This document shows, one piece after another, positions 21,415 to 32,415 of a stretch of 64,000 nt of DNA (its first letter is position 1; each line of letters begins with the position of its first letter). A model generated the notes under the pieces. That model was not told where the DNA came from. It made no database searches and saw nothing but the letters and a program-made list of their open reading frames with translations. The position numbers and the translations under genes were made by a program. The stretch comes from Oncomelania hupensis (Eukaryota > Mollusca > Gastropoda > Littorinimorpha > Pomatiopsidae), in NCBI GenBank assembly GCA_036898135.1, contig CM072512.1, forward strand, positions 5,974,828 through 6,038,827. Reading direction: 5' to 3'.

Positions 21415-22690
21415 GTGCCGCACTAGTGTGATGTTCTGGGCACACGTTAGCAATGTTTCATGTTAAGTAAGCTGTGACGGTGGTTCTTTATTGTTGCTGG
21501 GCTCTGCACAATGGAATGCTATTACCTACTCGTCTATAGTCTATGGGGATCGCTAGTAATCTCCCTGTGACTTAACTTAATACATTTATTTGTTTAGCTC
21601 GGTCTGTGTTTAGGCTGGGGTACAGAGATAGATAGAAAAATGGTAAAAGATCACTGTCACACTAGCTCTCACACGGCTACGAAACATGGGTAGTCCAGCC
21701 ACTTGATAACAGTAAATATCACACATTTATTTCCTCTACTCTATACACGATCTTCGAAGTACGAAACTAACTTAAAAGTTCAAATGTCAATGCGAATGGT
21801 TCGCTCTTGAGCGTTCTAGGCAGCTACTTTATCTTCATCGGGAACTGGATACGTTCTGCTCTAATGGTCAGAGTTCTTGAGGAGTGGACTACTGTGGTCC
21901 TTTGTTACAGTTTTAGTACACTTTTTCGAGGGGCACTTAACTGAGTGGTTGAAGCGCTGCGTTGTGGTTGCTTCCTTGATATGCTGTGTTGTGGTGGAGT
22001 CTTCTCCGTGTGGCTAGACTTGTGGGCTCTCGCAGCGCAATGCTGGAGGTGCCTCGGCAGACCAACGTTCAGCGACGACTTGTTCTGGTCTTTTGCCTTG
22101 TTGAGCTCACGATACAATGCCTGCTCGTCTTTTTGACAATGTCAGGCCGTGGCTAACTTGATTGAATTCGAATTTTCAACAAGTCCTGCTTCCTAAGTCT
22201 GCTCAGTGGAGAGATTTATGTCAGAGCGTAACTGTGGACTGCTCGGCGTTTGAATGTAGACTGATTCTTCTACCTCTCTGCTTGATTCAGCCAGAACTGG
22301 TTCTACCTAAGCTAGCTGTGTTCTCATTGGCTGAAAAATCCGACTGGCCGTAAAATCGAAGCGCTATAATGTAAGCTGCGATGAAGTCACTACACTGTGC
22401 GGGCGTCAATATACAACTGTGTTACACTGACTAAACAAGCAAAAGCTCAAATTGTGTGGGGTAAACTGGGCCTCTTGTTACAGCAACGTCGGGAAGGGTT
22501 AGTACTTGGATGAGTGATTATGCTTGGAAAGCAACCACCAAACGACACAAAAAGATTGAAGCACGCCCCAGTCCACCCAGCTGTGAATGGGTACCGGGAT
22601 CTGCCTTCATTAAGCTGGCCTAGATAAAAGGTGGTTCCCTAACGACCTAACGGTTACGGGGTACGTTAACCCTTATCTAATATCAAAGAT
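21415..22690 (+). mobile_element. tRNA/5S-type SINE, copy 3, split by a solo LTR
   Basis: The SINE head lies at about 21415-21472 (GGGTGCCGCACTAGTGTGAT, TTCTGGGCACACG, ending GTTAAGTAAGC). The body resumes at 22483: GCAACGTCGGGAAGGGTTAG then TACTTGGATGAGTG, the 5S-like block, then GTCCACCCAGCTGTGAATGG, TTCATTAAGCTGGCC and a tail leading to AAAT repeats at 22708-22732. The two pieces become collinear with the copies at 5409 and 12505 when 21473-22482 is left out. Confidence 0.65.
21473..22482 (-). mobile_element. Solo LTR related to the 40-47 kb retrotransposon
   Basis: The stretch begins TGTGACGG and ends TTGTTACA, so it has the TG...CA ends of an LTR. Within it, blocks such as GGGCTCTGCACAATGGAAT, GTAGTCCAGCCACTTGATAA, CACATTTATTTC.TCTACTC and GGACTACTGTGGTCCT match the LTRs at 40166 and 45837 in the same order. 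It is about 1.0 kb against 1.52 kb and considerably diverged. There is no internal region next to it. No clean target duplication is visible. Confidence 0.7.
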
Positions 22691-22739
22691 GTGAAAAGAC
22701 GTCAGATAAATAAATAAATAAATAAATAATTGATTTCTT

Positions 22740-23100
22740 ATTAAATTTACAATTCTAAAACATATTTTTTTGAAAACAGCAAAAATAGCAATGCTGAAGA
22801 AACAAAAGCAATAAAATAAGCAACAATTCCAAAACAATATGTATGACAAAATGAAAGCTGCTCGAAATAGCTTTCTCCGTTTAAGATGAACTACCTACCC
22901 ATCCCCAAAGGCGACAGGTAATTGACAGTTAAATTCACAGTTTAAATTTAGAGTCCAGCAGAAGTCGGGAGATGAGGGGGACACGTGTAGGAACTGAGTT
23001 CTAATCCACAAAAAATAGACGTAAACATGTTTCTTGTCCATTCACCCCTCAGCAAGCCTGCATCATTCTGACGTCACTCCCTCCCTCCCTCCTAACCTCC
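22740..23100. other. Unassigned sequence
   Basis: AT-rich and unmatched. No ORF is supported. Confidence 0.45.
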
Positions 23101-23102
23101 CT

Positions 23103-23892
<790 letters not shown>

Positions 23893-24104
23893 CAGTTCCA
23901 ACTGCACCTCTCACAAACATAAACCACCCCACCTCCGTCGTCTCCCTCTCCCCGTCTTTCCTTCCCAGTCACCCACCCATCGATAATAAATTGGGATTTA
24001 ACAGCTGCTGGCTATTTCGATGCCAGCGATAAATAGGTTGGCTTGTTGCAACAACCCATAATATGCATTGTCAATACACATGTGTACAACATGTGACTGT
24101 TGCT

Positions 24105-24540
<436 letters not shown>

Positions 24541-24597
24541 TATTAACAGGTGGATAAAATGGTACTGTCAATGATAAAGATAAGATGATGAAGAAGA

Positions 24598-24704
24598 CGA
24601 AGAAGAAGAAGAAGAAGAAGAAGAAGAAGAAGAAGAAGAAGAAGAAGAAGAAGAAGAAGAAGAAGAAGAAGAAGAAGAAGAAGAAGAAGAAGAAGAAGAA
24701 GAAG
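24598..24704. repeat. (GAA)n microsatellite
   Basis: Thirty-five or so GAA units with no interruption. Confidence 0.95.
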
Positions 24705-25460
24705 ATCATGACGACGACGGAAAAGAATGAATTAAGATTATTTAAGCAATTCTGACAGAGTTCATAAGCAAATAAATGAAGAAAAACCAGAAAGCTTGAA
24801 AAGAGAACAAGTTTTTCTAAATGTCACCAGACTGATCCCAACCTAAATCAAGATTTCGGGCAGAAAGGCTGTAGCGTCAAGTTGAAGATTTTTACCGCAG
24901 ACTTTCGGTGTGAGGATGCTGTCACTTCACAGGGCCTGAAAGACCAAACTTTATCATTGTTAGAAAGCGCGCCTGAATCATCACCTCTACCACCCCCTCC
25001 AAACACACACAAACACTTCTCCTCCTCCTCCTCTTTTCTTCTTCTTCCTCTCAACTCCTCTTTCTCTCCCTCCCTCTTCACTAACACTCTCCCCCCCCCC
25101 CCTCAGTCCTCTTTCCTCTCGTCTACTTGTCCACTCCTCTTTCACCGGCTGTGCCAGTTCAGTTCCCTAGAGAGCGGAGTCTGGCTGGACCGAGACCATA
25201 TTTTTGATTAGGTGCACTCTTAGAGATGACTAAGTGTCTGCCGGCCCCGCTAATACCTGATAATACTGCCCTGTATGACTACTGTACTGTATGGACTTAG
25301 GGGTAGCGGCGGTGACTATAAATGATAAACATACTGACCACGCCGCTTAATTGACCACAACGCCTACACTCAAACCCTCAAGCGTTTTTACCCCCCCCCA
25401 TCCTCACCCCCAAAATCAATCAAACAATCAATCGATCAATCAATATTTTCTAAACAAAGG
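24705..25460. other. Unassigned sequence with C-rich patches
   Basis: A 109-codon ORF at 24882-25211 is Ser/Pro-rich, crosses CTCCTC and C-run low-complexity sequence and has no recognisable domain. I do not call it a gene. An AATCAATC repeat lies at 25415-25445. Confidence 0.5.
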
Positions 25461-25462
25461 GG

Positions 25463-25537
25463 TCGCCTTGTGGCGCAGTGGATAAGTCGCCGATTTCCTA
25501 TGCCGAAGGTCGCGGGTTCGATTCCCGCAAGGGGCGA
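25463..25537 (+). other. tRNA-like head of SINE A
   Basis: A cloverleaf can be drawn. TCGCCTT pairs with GGGGCGA with wobbles. The D arm is GGCG...CGCC with box A TGGCGCAGTGGA, the anticodon stem is weak around loop CTATGCC, and the T arm GCGGGTTCGATTCCCGC contains a perfect box B. The weak anticodon stem, the absence of a terminator and the SINE body downstream argue against a functional tRNA gene. Confidence 0.6.
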
Positions 25538-25836
25538 ACGTATGTGACTTAGGTACGAGACTCCTGAGGTCACCGAGGGTTTTCTCCGGGCACTCCGGTT
25601 TCCTCCCTCCCTTCAATAATGGTACAGGACGCAGTCAATATAAAAATTTCAAAAATAAAAATTCGATTTTCTTTCCGCCTTCTAATAGCGATCTCCCTGC
25701 CTTTACACCACCTGTTTGAGTGATGGATGTGTGTTTGGTGTGTGTGAGGGTGGATGAGGCAGGTGAGCGTGTATGTTGGTAAAGATCGCCGCGCTTTGAG
25801 CCTGAATGATTTGGGGAAAGGCGCGTATAGCATCCT

Positions 25837-25845
<9 letters not shown>
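25463..25845 (+). mobile_element. tRNA-derived SINE family A, full-length copy
   Basis: The element begins with a tRNA-like head (25463-25537), then a body with AGGTACGAG, GTCACCGAGGGTTTTCTCCG and TTCAATAATGGTACAGGACG, and a 3' part with GTGATGGATGTGTGTTTGGT, AAGATCGCCGCGCTTTGAGC and GGCGCGTATAGCAT. It ends directly at (ATT)n 25838-25905. A minus-strand copy at 27283-27815 follows the same order, which defines the unit as about 380 bp. It has no coding capacity and would depend on a LINE for movement. Confidence 0.75.

Positions 25846-25905
<60 letters not shown>
25838..25905. repeat. (ATT)n between a SINE and a LINE
   Basis: About 22 ATT units bridge the SINE 3' end and the tail end of the minus-strand LINE copy H. 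Confidence 0.95.
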
Positions 25906-25906
<1 letters not shown>

Positions 25907-25907
25907 A

Positions 25908-26268
25908 AAGTCCAATCCTATCCAATCATATCCTATCCAATTCTTTCCTATCCCGTAACTCAAAAGTCGTTGGGGCACCACAGATGATCGTTTAACCAGC
26001 GTACTCCATCTTTCTCTGTCCTCGGTAACTCTCATGGCTTCGCTCAGTCAAGCCAATCCATTCTCGAATGTTGTCCTCCCACCTCCTTTTCTGTCTTTCT
26101 CTTCTTCTGTCTCCTTTCACCGTGCAATGCAAGACGGTCTTTGCAAGGCCTGATATTCCGGTGACGTTGCCATACCATCGGTGTTTCCGTTTCTTCATCA
26201 CTGTGAGCATGTCATCGTGTTGTCTAATGGCTTGTGTGATGGTCTGTCGGACTTCGTCGTGGGTGATA
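25908..26268 (-). pseudogene. RTE-like LINE 3' end (copy H)
   Basis: The minus strand reads a KKRKHRWYG block, a VKGDRRRERQKRRWEDNIREWI block and an RERWSTLVKRSSVVPQRL end, in two frames (25992-26210 and 25703-26035). The tail is an irregular series of CCTATCC/CCAAT pentamers at 25912-25957 that merges with (ATT)n. A frameshift lies near 26000-26040. The 5' break is at about 26268. Confidence 0.8.
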
Positions 26269-26490
26269 ACAAAACAAAGTAATTACAACAAAAACCTTTA
26301 TTCCCCTGCTTCCCTGTGGAACTAATAAAACTTGGTAGATAGATTACGTCCTAGTACCAAGTTTTTCCAAACGCGCGCGCGCATAAACACCACCCACCTC
26401 GCACCTACCATCATTAGCATTTAACACCCTAAGGACATGTTTGGGGTCAGATCTCTTTAACTCGTGCTACGAAAATTCAAATCCTTTGTA
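26269..26490. other. Unassigned sequence
   Basis: Contains a short GCGCGCGC run near 26377. No element is recognised. Confidence 0.45.
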
Positions 26491-26872
26491 CAGGGCGTTG
26501 AAAAGTAAACCCCCTATTGAAAATTGCTTATAACTGTTTGTAAATAGCAATGTATCTGAATGAAACACAACGCATTGGGACACCTACAGTGAAAGTTATA
26601 GAATGACAGTGGTACAATGGCTGGTCTTCCATTTCATCTCACAGTGACGAGAGCTGCCCGTGGCGCCTGACGCTTGGTCTTACAGGCTTCTTATGTATCA
26701 AGTCAGTCGAGCTCGCTCAACCAGTGTCAGGTGATAGGCCAGTAAGGGACGCTCTATGTCAGCAATTCCACCACTGTAAGGATCACAATAAGTTTTGGTT
26801 TTACACAAAGGCAGTAGTGTTCTCACAAGTTATCAGCAATGGTCAATAAGGAGGTACTTTTCAACCACTCTG
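26491..26872. mobile_element. Mariner-type MITE
   Basis: The left end CAGGGCGTTGAAAAGTAAAC matches the complement of the right end, CAGAGTGGTTGAAAAGTACC, and the similarity continues as CCCCTATT against TCCTTATT, about 28 bp in all. The left end follows TA; the expected TA after the right end is TT, probably a mutation. The 382-bp element has no ORF. The TIR wording (CAGGG.GTT.AAAAGTA) is of the mariner kind. It is an independent element from the MITE at 2237. Confidence 0.65.
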
Positions 26873-27282
26873 TTGTTCTAAATCCACCAACTTTGTCTTC
26901 CTCCGACGTTCAGTATGTAACGCAATAAGCTCAATCTACTCTGGATAACAACTGACCCTCACACTAAAGTACGTCCAAAATACACTATTTTATGGATTCC
27001 CCAATGACTGGATTGACCTTTTTTTTTCTTTCGATCTTTTTTTTCCCCCTCCCAGACCTACTTTGCCAAGATGACTGTTTACCCTGAAATTGGGATGGTC
27101 AAATACAATAATAGCACTACCTTAAATATCCCGTTACCTCTCTCCCATCCTTTCCGCCCTCACATCCTCCCGCTCCCTTCTCTCTCTCTCTCTCACACCC
27201 ACACACACACACTCTCACACATGCACACTCACTAATAGAGACAAACGCACACACAGACATAAATGCCAAAAAGACGGACAAT
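26873..27282. other. Unassigned, with CT/CA patches
   Basis: Short CT and CA repeats lie at 27180-27225. Nothing else is recognised. Confidence 0.5.
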
Positions 27283-27815
27283 GGATAATGTATGCTATAC
27301 GCGCCTTGTTCCTAAATCCCTTTAGGGTTAGAGATCTTACCTAAATTATTTCTTAAAAGTTTGATTGCTGGGGTGTACGAGAGTGTTTTATGTGAATTAA
27401 TGTTGATGTTATAGTTCATGTTAAATCACTGACTATGATGTTGTCCTTGTCAAGTTTGATGTTCATGTCATGTTGCCCAAATGCCAAATGTCCTGGTGTA
27501 ACAATGGGGACAATAAACCTTCCTCTGTAAATGTATCTAAATCAGATTCAAAGCGCGGCGATCTATAACCAACTTACACTTTCCCATGTTACAGACAAAC
27601 ACCACAGACACTCCAACATACATAACAAACACACATTCATCACTCAAACATGTGGTGATTCAGGCAAGTCGCTGTACTGTTAGAAGACAGAAATCGAAAT
27701 CGAGTTTCATTTTTGATACTTTAGATTGACTGTCTTCCATTATTGAAGAAAGGGAGGAAACCGGGGTACCAGGAGAAAATCCCTCGGTGACTTGAACAAG
27801 CTCGTACCTAGGTCA
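27283..27815 (-). mobile_element. tRNA-derived SINE family A, copy 2, interrupted
   Basis: The minus strand follows the copy at 25463 from GTGACCTAGGTACGAG through GTCACCGAGGGATTTTCTCC, TTCAATAATGG, GATCGCCGCGCTTTGAATC and GGCGCGTATAGCAT. The tRNA-like head is not recognisable. The copy is broken at 27319-27536 by an insertion. Confidence 0.7.
27319..27536 (+). mobile_element. 218-bp retroelement 3' end with 7-bp duplication
   Basis: CTAAATC stands at 27312-27318 and 27537-27543, flanking an insert absent from the full SINE at 25463. The insert ends GGGGACAATAAACCTTCCTC, with an AATAAA signal near its right end, so it is probably the 3' untranslated end of a LINE on the plus strand. The family is not identified. 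Confidence 0.6.
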
Positions 27816-28027
27816 CTTAAGTTTTACACTTGTCCCGCCACATCCACAAAAGCAAATCACTGGCGTCTAGATGAATTCGCCCCCCCCCAACCCCCCCTGT
27901 TTATTGTGAGACCTATCCAAGCCAAGTGTCTGTTGGACACGCGCGCACAGTGGGCTTGTCAGAAGGTGGGAGCAGAGAGAATATAACTTCTATACACTCG
28001 ACATTCCTCTACAATCCCCTGATCCAT

Positions 28028-28098
28028 CGACCTACCGCAGTGGTAGAGCGTTGCCCTGGCCCACCGATGTCTCAGGTTCCCGTGCTGGGCAACCTTAT
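28028..28098 (+). repeat. tRNA-like SINE head
   Basis: A box A-like CTACCGCAGTGGTAGAGCG is followed after a GGCCCACCGA middle by a box B-like CAGGTTCCCGTGC. This is followed by the (ATT)n at 28125. It is degenerate and is not a tRNA gene. Confidence 0.5.
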
Positions 28099-28120
28099 TT
28101 CAGTTAGGTGATCTCTTTTC

Positions 28121-28124
<4 letters not shown>

Positions 28125-28167
<43 letters not shown>

Positions 28168-28182
28168 ATAATAATAATAATA

Positions 28183-28257
<75 letters not shown>
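28125..28257. repeat. (ATT)n with an internal inverted (AAT)n segment
   Basis: ATT units switch to AAT at about 28167-28182 and back to ATT, giving a small internal palindrome. Confidence 0.9.
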
Positions 28258-28425
28258 TAATTTGCTTTGTTTTGTTTATTTATTTATTTTTTTAAAGGGA
28301 GAGTGGGGGGTGGGGGGAGAATGAGGAGGTGTTTTTTGCCTCCGGTGAAGAATCCACAGCGCAGGGCAGTACTACAAAATACCGCCTAAGATCTCAGTAT
28401 GACAGATGGACATTAAAGGAGGAAG

Positions 28426-28497
28426 AGGAAGAAGAAGAAGAAGAAGAAGAAGAAGAAGAAGAAGAAGAAGAAGAAGAAGAAGAAGAAGAAGAAGAAG

Positions 28498-28531
<34 letters not shown>
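28426..28531. repeat. (GAA)n-(CAA)n compound microsatellite
   Basis: GAA units at 28426-28498 pass into CAA units at 28499-28531, the same order as at 10209-10294. Confidence 0.95.
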
Positions 28532-28534
<3 letters not shown>

Positions 28535-28719
28535 TGGCTATATTTCACTGTCCATCTTTAGCAGTAAGTTTTCTCTGGTGGTTCAGTGCTGATTTAGATC
28601 CCTATCCTTTATTTCTCCTGGTATAGTTATCGCCCGTCTGTCGTCTCGCCAATGGCGGAAGTGGACGTTTCACTGCACTGTTCAGTCAAACAATCTCCAA
28701 ACTCCGAGCAATCATCGGG

Positions 28720-29590
28720 GACAGGAGGCAGAAAGAGGAGGAAGATACAGCAGGAAGATAGAGGAGGAAGATAGAGGAGAAAGACAGGAGGAAGAAAAAG
28801 GAGGCAAAAAGAGGAAGCAGAAAGAGGAGAAAGATAGAGGAAAAAGACAGAGGAGGCAGAAAGAGGAGGCAGAAAGAGGAGGCAAAAAGAGGAGGCAGAA
28901 AGAGGAGGAAGATAGAGGAGGCAGAAAGAGGAGGAAGATAGAGGAGGCAGAAAGATGAAGAAGATAGAGGAGGCAGAAAAAGGATGCAGAAAGAGGAGGA
29001 AGGAAGAGGAGGCAGAAAGAGGAGGCAAAAAGAGGAGGCAGAAAGAGGAGGAAGATAGAGGAGGAAGAAAGTGGAAGAAGATAGAGGAGGAAGGAAGAGG
29101 AGGCAGAAAGAGGAGGCAAAAAGAGGAGGCAGAAAGAGGAGGAAGATAGAGGAGGAAGAAAGTGGAAGAAGATAGAGGAGGAAGATAGAGGAGGAAGATA
29201 GAGGAGGCAGAAAGAGGAGGCAGAAAGAGGAGGAAGAAAGTGGAAGAAGATAGAGGAGGAAGATAGAGGAGGAAGATAGAGGAGGAAGATAGAGGAAGAA
29301 GATAGAGGAGGAAGAAAGTGGAAGAAGATAGAGGAGGAAGATAGAGGAGGAAGATAGAGGAGGAAGAAAGAAGAGGCAGATAGAGGAGGAAGATAGAGGA
29401 GGAAGATAGAGGAGGAAGAAAGAAGAGGCAGATAGAGGAGGAAGATAGAGGACGAAGATAGAAGAGGAAGATAGAGGAGGAAGAAAGAAGAGGCAGATAG
29501 AGGAGGAAGATAGAGGAGGAAGATAGAGGAGGAAGATAGAGGAGGAAGAAAGAAGAGGCAGATAGAGGAGGAAGATAGAGAAAAGACGGA
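28720..29590. repeat. Purine minisatellite of GGAGGAAGATAGA-type units
   Basis: About 870 bases of 12-15-base units mixing GGAGGAAGATAGA, GGAGGCAGAAAGA and GGAAGAAAGTGGAAGAAGATA, with larger periods visible near 29330-29580. The long Ser/Leu/Pro-rich minus-strand ORFs (up to 389 codons) are artefacts. Confidence 0.9.
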
Positions 29591-29624
29591 AGAGGAAGGG
29601 CGGGACAGAGGAGGGCTTTATAAA

Positions 29625-29975
29625 AAATAGGTTTGTGTGCGTGTTAGTGTGCGTATGTGTACGAGCACGAGTTTGTGTGTTTATGTGTGTGTGCGTGTGT
29701 TTGTGTTTGTGTGTGTGTTTATGTGTGTGTGTGTGTGTGTGTGTTTGTGTGGGTGTGTGTGTATGTGTGTTTGTGTGTGTGTTTTTGGTGTGTGTGTGTT
29801 CGGGCATGCGTGCGTGCGTCCCTGCATAGGTGTATAAGTGTGTCTTCGGATGCATCTGGACTTCTCTTTGCTCTGTGTTTGTGTGTGCGCGAATGTGTGT
29901 GAGTGTGTGCGTGCGTGTGTGTATGTGAGTGTGGGTGCGTGAGCGTGCGTGCCTGTGTGTGTGCGTCTTTGCATA
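29625..29975. repeat. TG-rich simple repeat
   Basis: TG, TGTT and TGCG alternations; the Cys/Val and Thr/His ORFs are artefacts. Confidence 0.9.
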
Positions 29976-30350
29976 GGTATGTAAGTGTGCCTACGGATGC
30001 AACTTGACAGCTTTTTTTTCTCTGGTTAATGGGATGGGATAGGGGTGAGAGAGTGTTTGGGAGGGGGAGAGTGGACAAATTAGCGGCAGCAGCATCAGCA
30101 GTGTGTGGTCAAGATGGACATCGCTGGACGGCAAGGCAAGGACAGGGCTCCGCTCTGGACACGGCCCACAGCCTGGTCAGTTTGCCCAATTAAAAGGCGT
30201 TTCTTCCCAAACTGTCAAAATATACGGACAGAAAGAGTGGGGGGCGAGAGGGTGGGGATGGGAGCTATGAGGGAGGGGAGAGAGAAAAAGATATATGTTA
30301 TATGTTACTTTGTATATATCAGATATAATACAATAATAATGATTTACATT
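29976..30350. other. Unassigned sequence
   Basis: The 109-codon ORF from 30105 begins in ordinary sequence (codons for MVKMDIAGRQGKDRAP) but ends in the CT microsatellite. There is no domain or splice evidence. Confidence 0.4.
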
Positions 30351-30353
30351 TGT

Positions 30354-30355
<2 letters not shown>

Positions 30356-30420
<65 letters not shown>

Positions 30421-30622
30421 CTCTGTATATATAGAGAGAAAGCGAGAGAGAGTGAGGGAGAGAGACTTAACGATGATGATATTAATAGTTGTAATAATGG
30501 TACTGATTAAACTGATAACAATGATGATAATGATGATGATGATGGTGATGATGATTAAAAAATGATGATGATGTTGATGATGATGATGATGATGATGATG
30601 GTGATGATGATAATAATGATGG

Positions 30623-30682
<60 letters not shown>
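30356..30682. repeat. (CT)n and (GAT)n microsatellites
   Basis: CT units at 30356-30422, then a GA patch, then GAT runs at 30530-30557 and 30562-30682. Confidence 0.95.
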
Positions 30683-30686
<4 letters not shown>

Positions 30687-31006
30687 AAATTTAACGTCTA
30701 TTCACGCCTGTGATATTAGACAAGATATTAAATTAGAAACAAATTAACTTAAAATTAAAATAAAGGTGTTAATATGAACAAAAATTAATATAACGACATA
30801 ATTATATAAAAGAAATCTATTGTTATTGCTTGTTTATGATGTATGAATGAATAAGAAAGCAATATGACAACATGCTTATTTTAATCATCGCGGAGAATGT
30901 ATTTTAAAATGTATTAATTGCGAAGTACTTACAGATTAATCTATGAATAAAAAACATGTAATGATAAATATAACTATTTAACCTAATTCTTCGAGCATAA
31001 GCTGTT
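30683..31006. other. Unassigned AT-rich sequence
   Basis: No feature is seen. Confidence 0.5.
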
Positions 31007-31517
31007 ATGTCTTTCCAAACTGACAGCCTACATTTCAAGGTAAGGCTGCTGCGCTCCCTTGTCATCTCCATCTTCCTATATGCTTGCGAAACATGGAGCC
31101 TCACAGCAGATCTCCAACGAATAATACAAAGCATGGAGATGAGGTGCTACAGAAGAAGACTTCTGGGCATTTCCTATACTCAGCACATGACCAACGACGA
31201 AGTCCGACAGACCATCACACAAGCCATTGGACAACACGATGACCTGCTCACAGTGGCGAAAAAACGTAAACTCCGATGGAATGGCCACGTCACCAGATCA
31301 TGAGGTCTTGCAAAGACCATCCTGCAAGGAGGTAGAAGAAGAGGGAGACTGAAAAAGAGGTGGGAGGACAACATTCGAGAATGGACTGGTTTGACACTGA
31401 GCGAAACAATCAGGATTGCTGAAGACAGGGAAAGATGCAGTACGCTGGTTAAACGATCATCTGTGGTGCACCTACGACCTGCGAGTTATGGGATAGGATA
31501 GGATAGGACAGGATAGA
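31007..31517 (+). pseudogene. RTE-like LINE 3' end (copy I)
   Basis: The frame 31007-31303 is open through LRSLVISIFLYACETWSLTA (20 residues), SMEMRCYRRR and KKRKLRWNGHVTRS, then hits a TGA where other copies have P in RSPGLA. A deletion removes part of the GTGKGG-type segment near 31325. The copy ends in (GGATA)n at 31493-31517. Confidence 0.8.
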
Positions 31518-31696
31518 AAGCTGTTATAATGAAACCTCTGTTAAAACTTAAATTTGAGCTCTACGGATCGTTTAAAAATAATCAGCATATTTTATAAATT
31601 TATTTTCAATGATAAATGGTAAACATTTGAATGATTACCATCTTATAAATGCCATCTTCATTATAGCTTATACCTTTTTTTAATTGACGTAATAAT

Positions 31697-31697
<1 letters not shown>

Positions 31698-31771
<74 letters not shown>
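31698..31771. repeat. (GAT)n microsatellite
   Basis: About 25 GAT units directly upstream of the small ORF at 31789. Confidence 0.95.
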
Positions 31772-31772
<1 letters not shown>

Positions 31773-31788
31773 AAAGATAACAGTAATA

Positions 31789-32010
31789 ATGATTACAAAA
31801 TTAGCGATTCTCGTCTTCCTTCTCCTTCACTTCATCGTGGTCGTAGGTTCTCCAACAACCAAAGAAACTCAGCGTTTTGTTGCCCGCACAAAGCTCCCCC
31901 CAAAAGATGCCTTTGTTGGCCCTTACTACCAGGTGGCAGAGGTTCGGCAGAAACAGGAAAGTGGCGAGCTGGCCGTATTTACGCGTTGTCCGACCTCACA
32001 GTCTGATTGA
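31789..32010 (+). CDS. Candidate small secreted peptide or first exon (unrecognised)
   Basis: This is a 73-codon frame starting at an ATG just downstream of the GAT repeat. The first 20 or so residues (MITKLAILVFLLLHFIVVVG) form a textbook signal-peptide shape: one basic residue, a long Leu/Val/Ile/Phe core, then small residues G-S before PTTKET. The remainder is hydrophilic with one Cys near the end and no recognised domain. The frame is also open upstream through the repeat (Met run), which is artefactual. Possible splice donors (CAG/GTGGCA near 31932) would make it a first exon. There is no evidence of transcription. It could be a chance ORF, so I give it low confidence and no function. 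Confidence 0.28.
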   Translation: MITKLAILVFLLLHFIVVVGSPTTKETQRFVARTKLPPKDAFVGPYYQVAEVRQKQESGELAVFTRCPTSQSD

Positions 32011-32147
32011 CCGTCATTTGCTCAGGATTCACCATCGCTACCCCCAACCCGCACCCGAATCCCCACGCCCCACCCATCCTTCTCTTCCCAACCTCCACCT
32101 ACTACATCTACATCCTATTTTACGGAACTTTATGTATGGCCATTGGA

Positions 32148-32222
32148 AAACACAGATTACCAGTACCAGCAAAACGGGATTGGGGATTTGTGGTCTCTTG
32201 AGCTGGAAAAAGGTCTATAAAA
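32148..32222 (+). repeat. 75-bp segment repeated at 33817-33890
   Basis: From AAAACACAGATTACCAGTAC to AAAGGTCTATAA the two segments differ at only two or three positions. Here it is followed by AT-rich sequence; at 33890 it is followed directly by LINE coding sequence. Confidence 0.85.
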
Positions 32223-32337
32223 ATATATTTTTTTAAAAATAACACACAGGAATTGTCACCTAGGCAAGATGAAGTCCGGTTTGCTTTTCTAGAGAAAGCA
32301 CGGCCACCGCGTTTTAGCACCACTAAAGAAACTAGAC

Positions 32338-32338
32338 C

Positions 32339-32414
<76 letters not shown>
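32338..32414. repeat. (ATC)n, probable tail of the adjoining LINE
   Basis: About 25 ATC units (TGA on the minus strand) abut the 3' end of the minus-strand LINE fragment at 32415. Confidence 0.9.

Positions 32415-32415
<1 letters not shown>

Noticed and set aside
24882..25211. 109-codon ORF
   Set aside because: Crosses CTCCTC and C-run low-complexity sequence, Ser/Pro-rich, no domain or splice evidence.
25463..25537. Functional tRNA gene
   Set aside because: Weak anticodon stem, no T-run terminator, and the sequence continues into a SINE body found again at 27283.
28686..29855. Minus-strand ORF of 389 codons
   Set aside because: Entirely within a purine minisatellite and a TG repeat; composition is Ser/Leu/Pro and then Thr/His.
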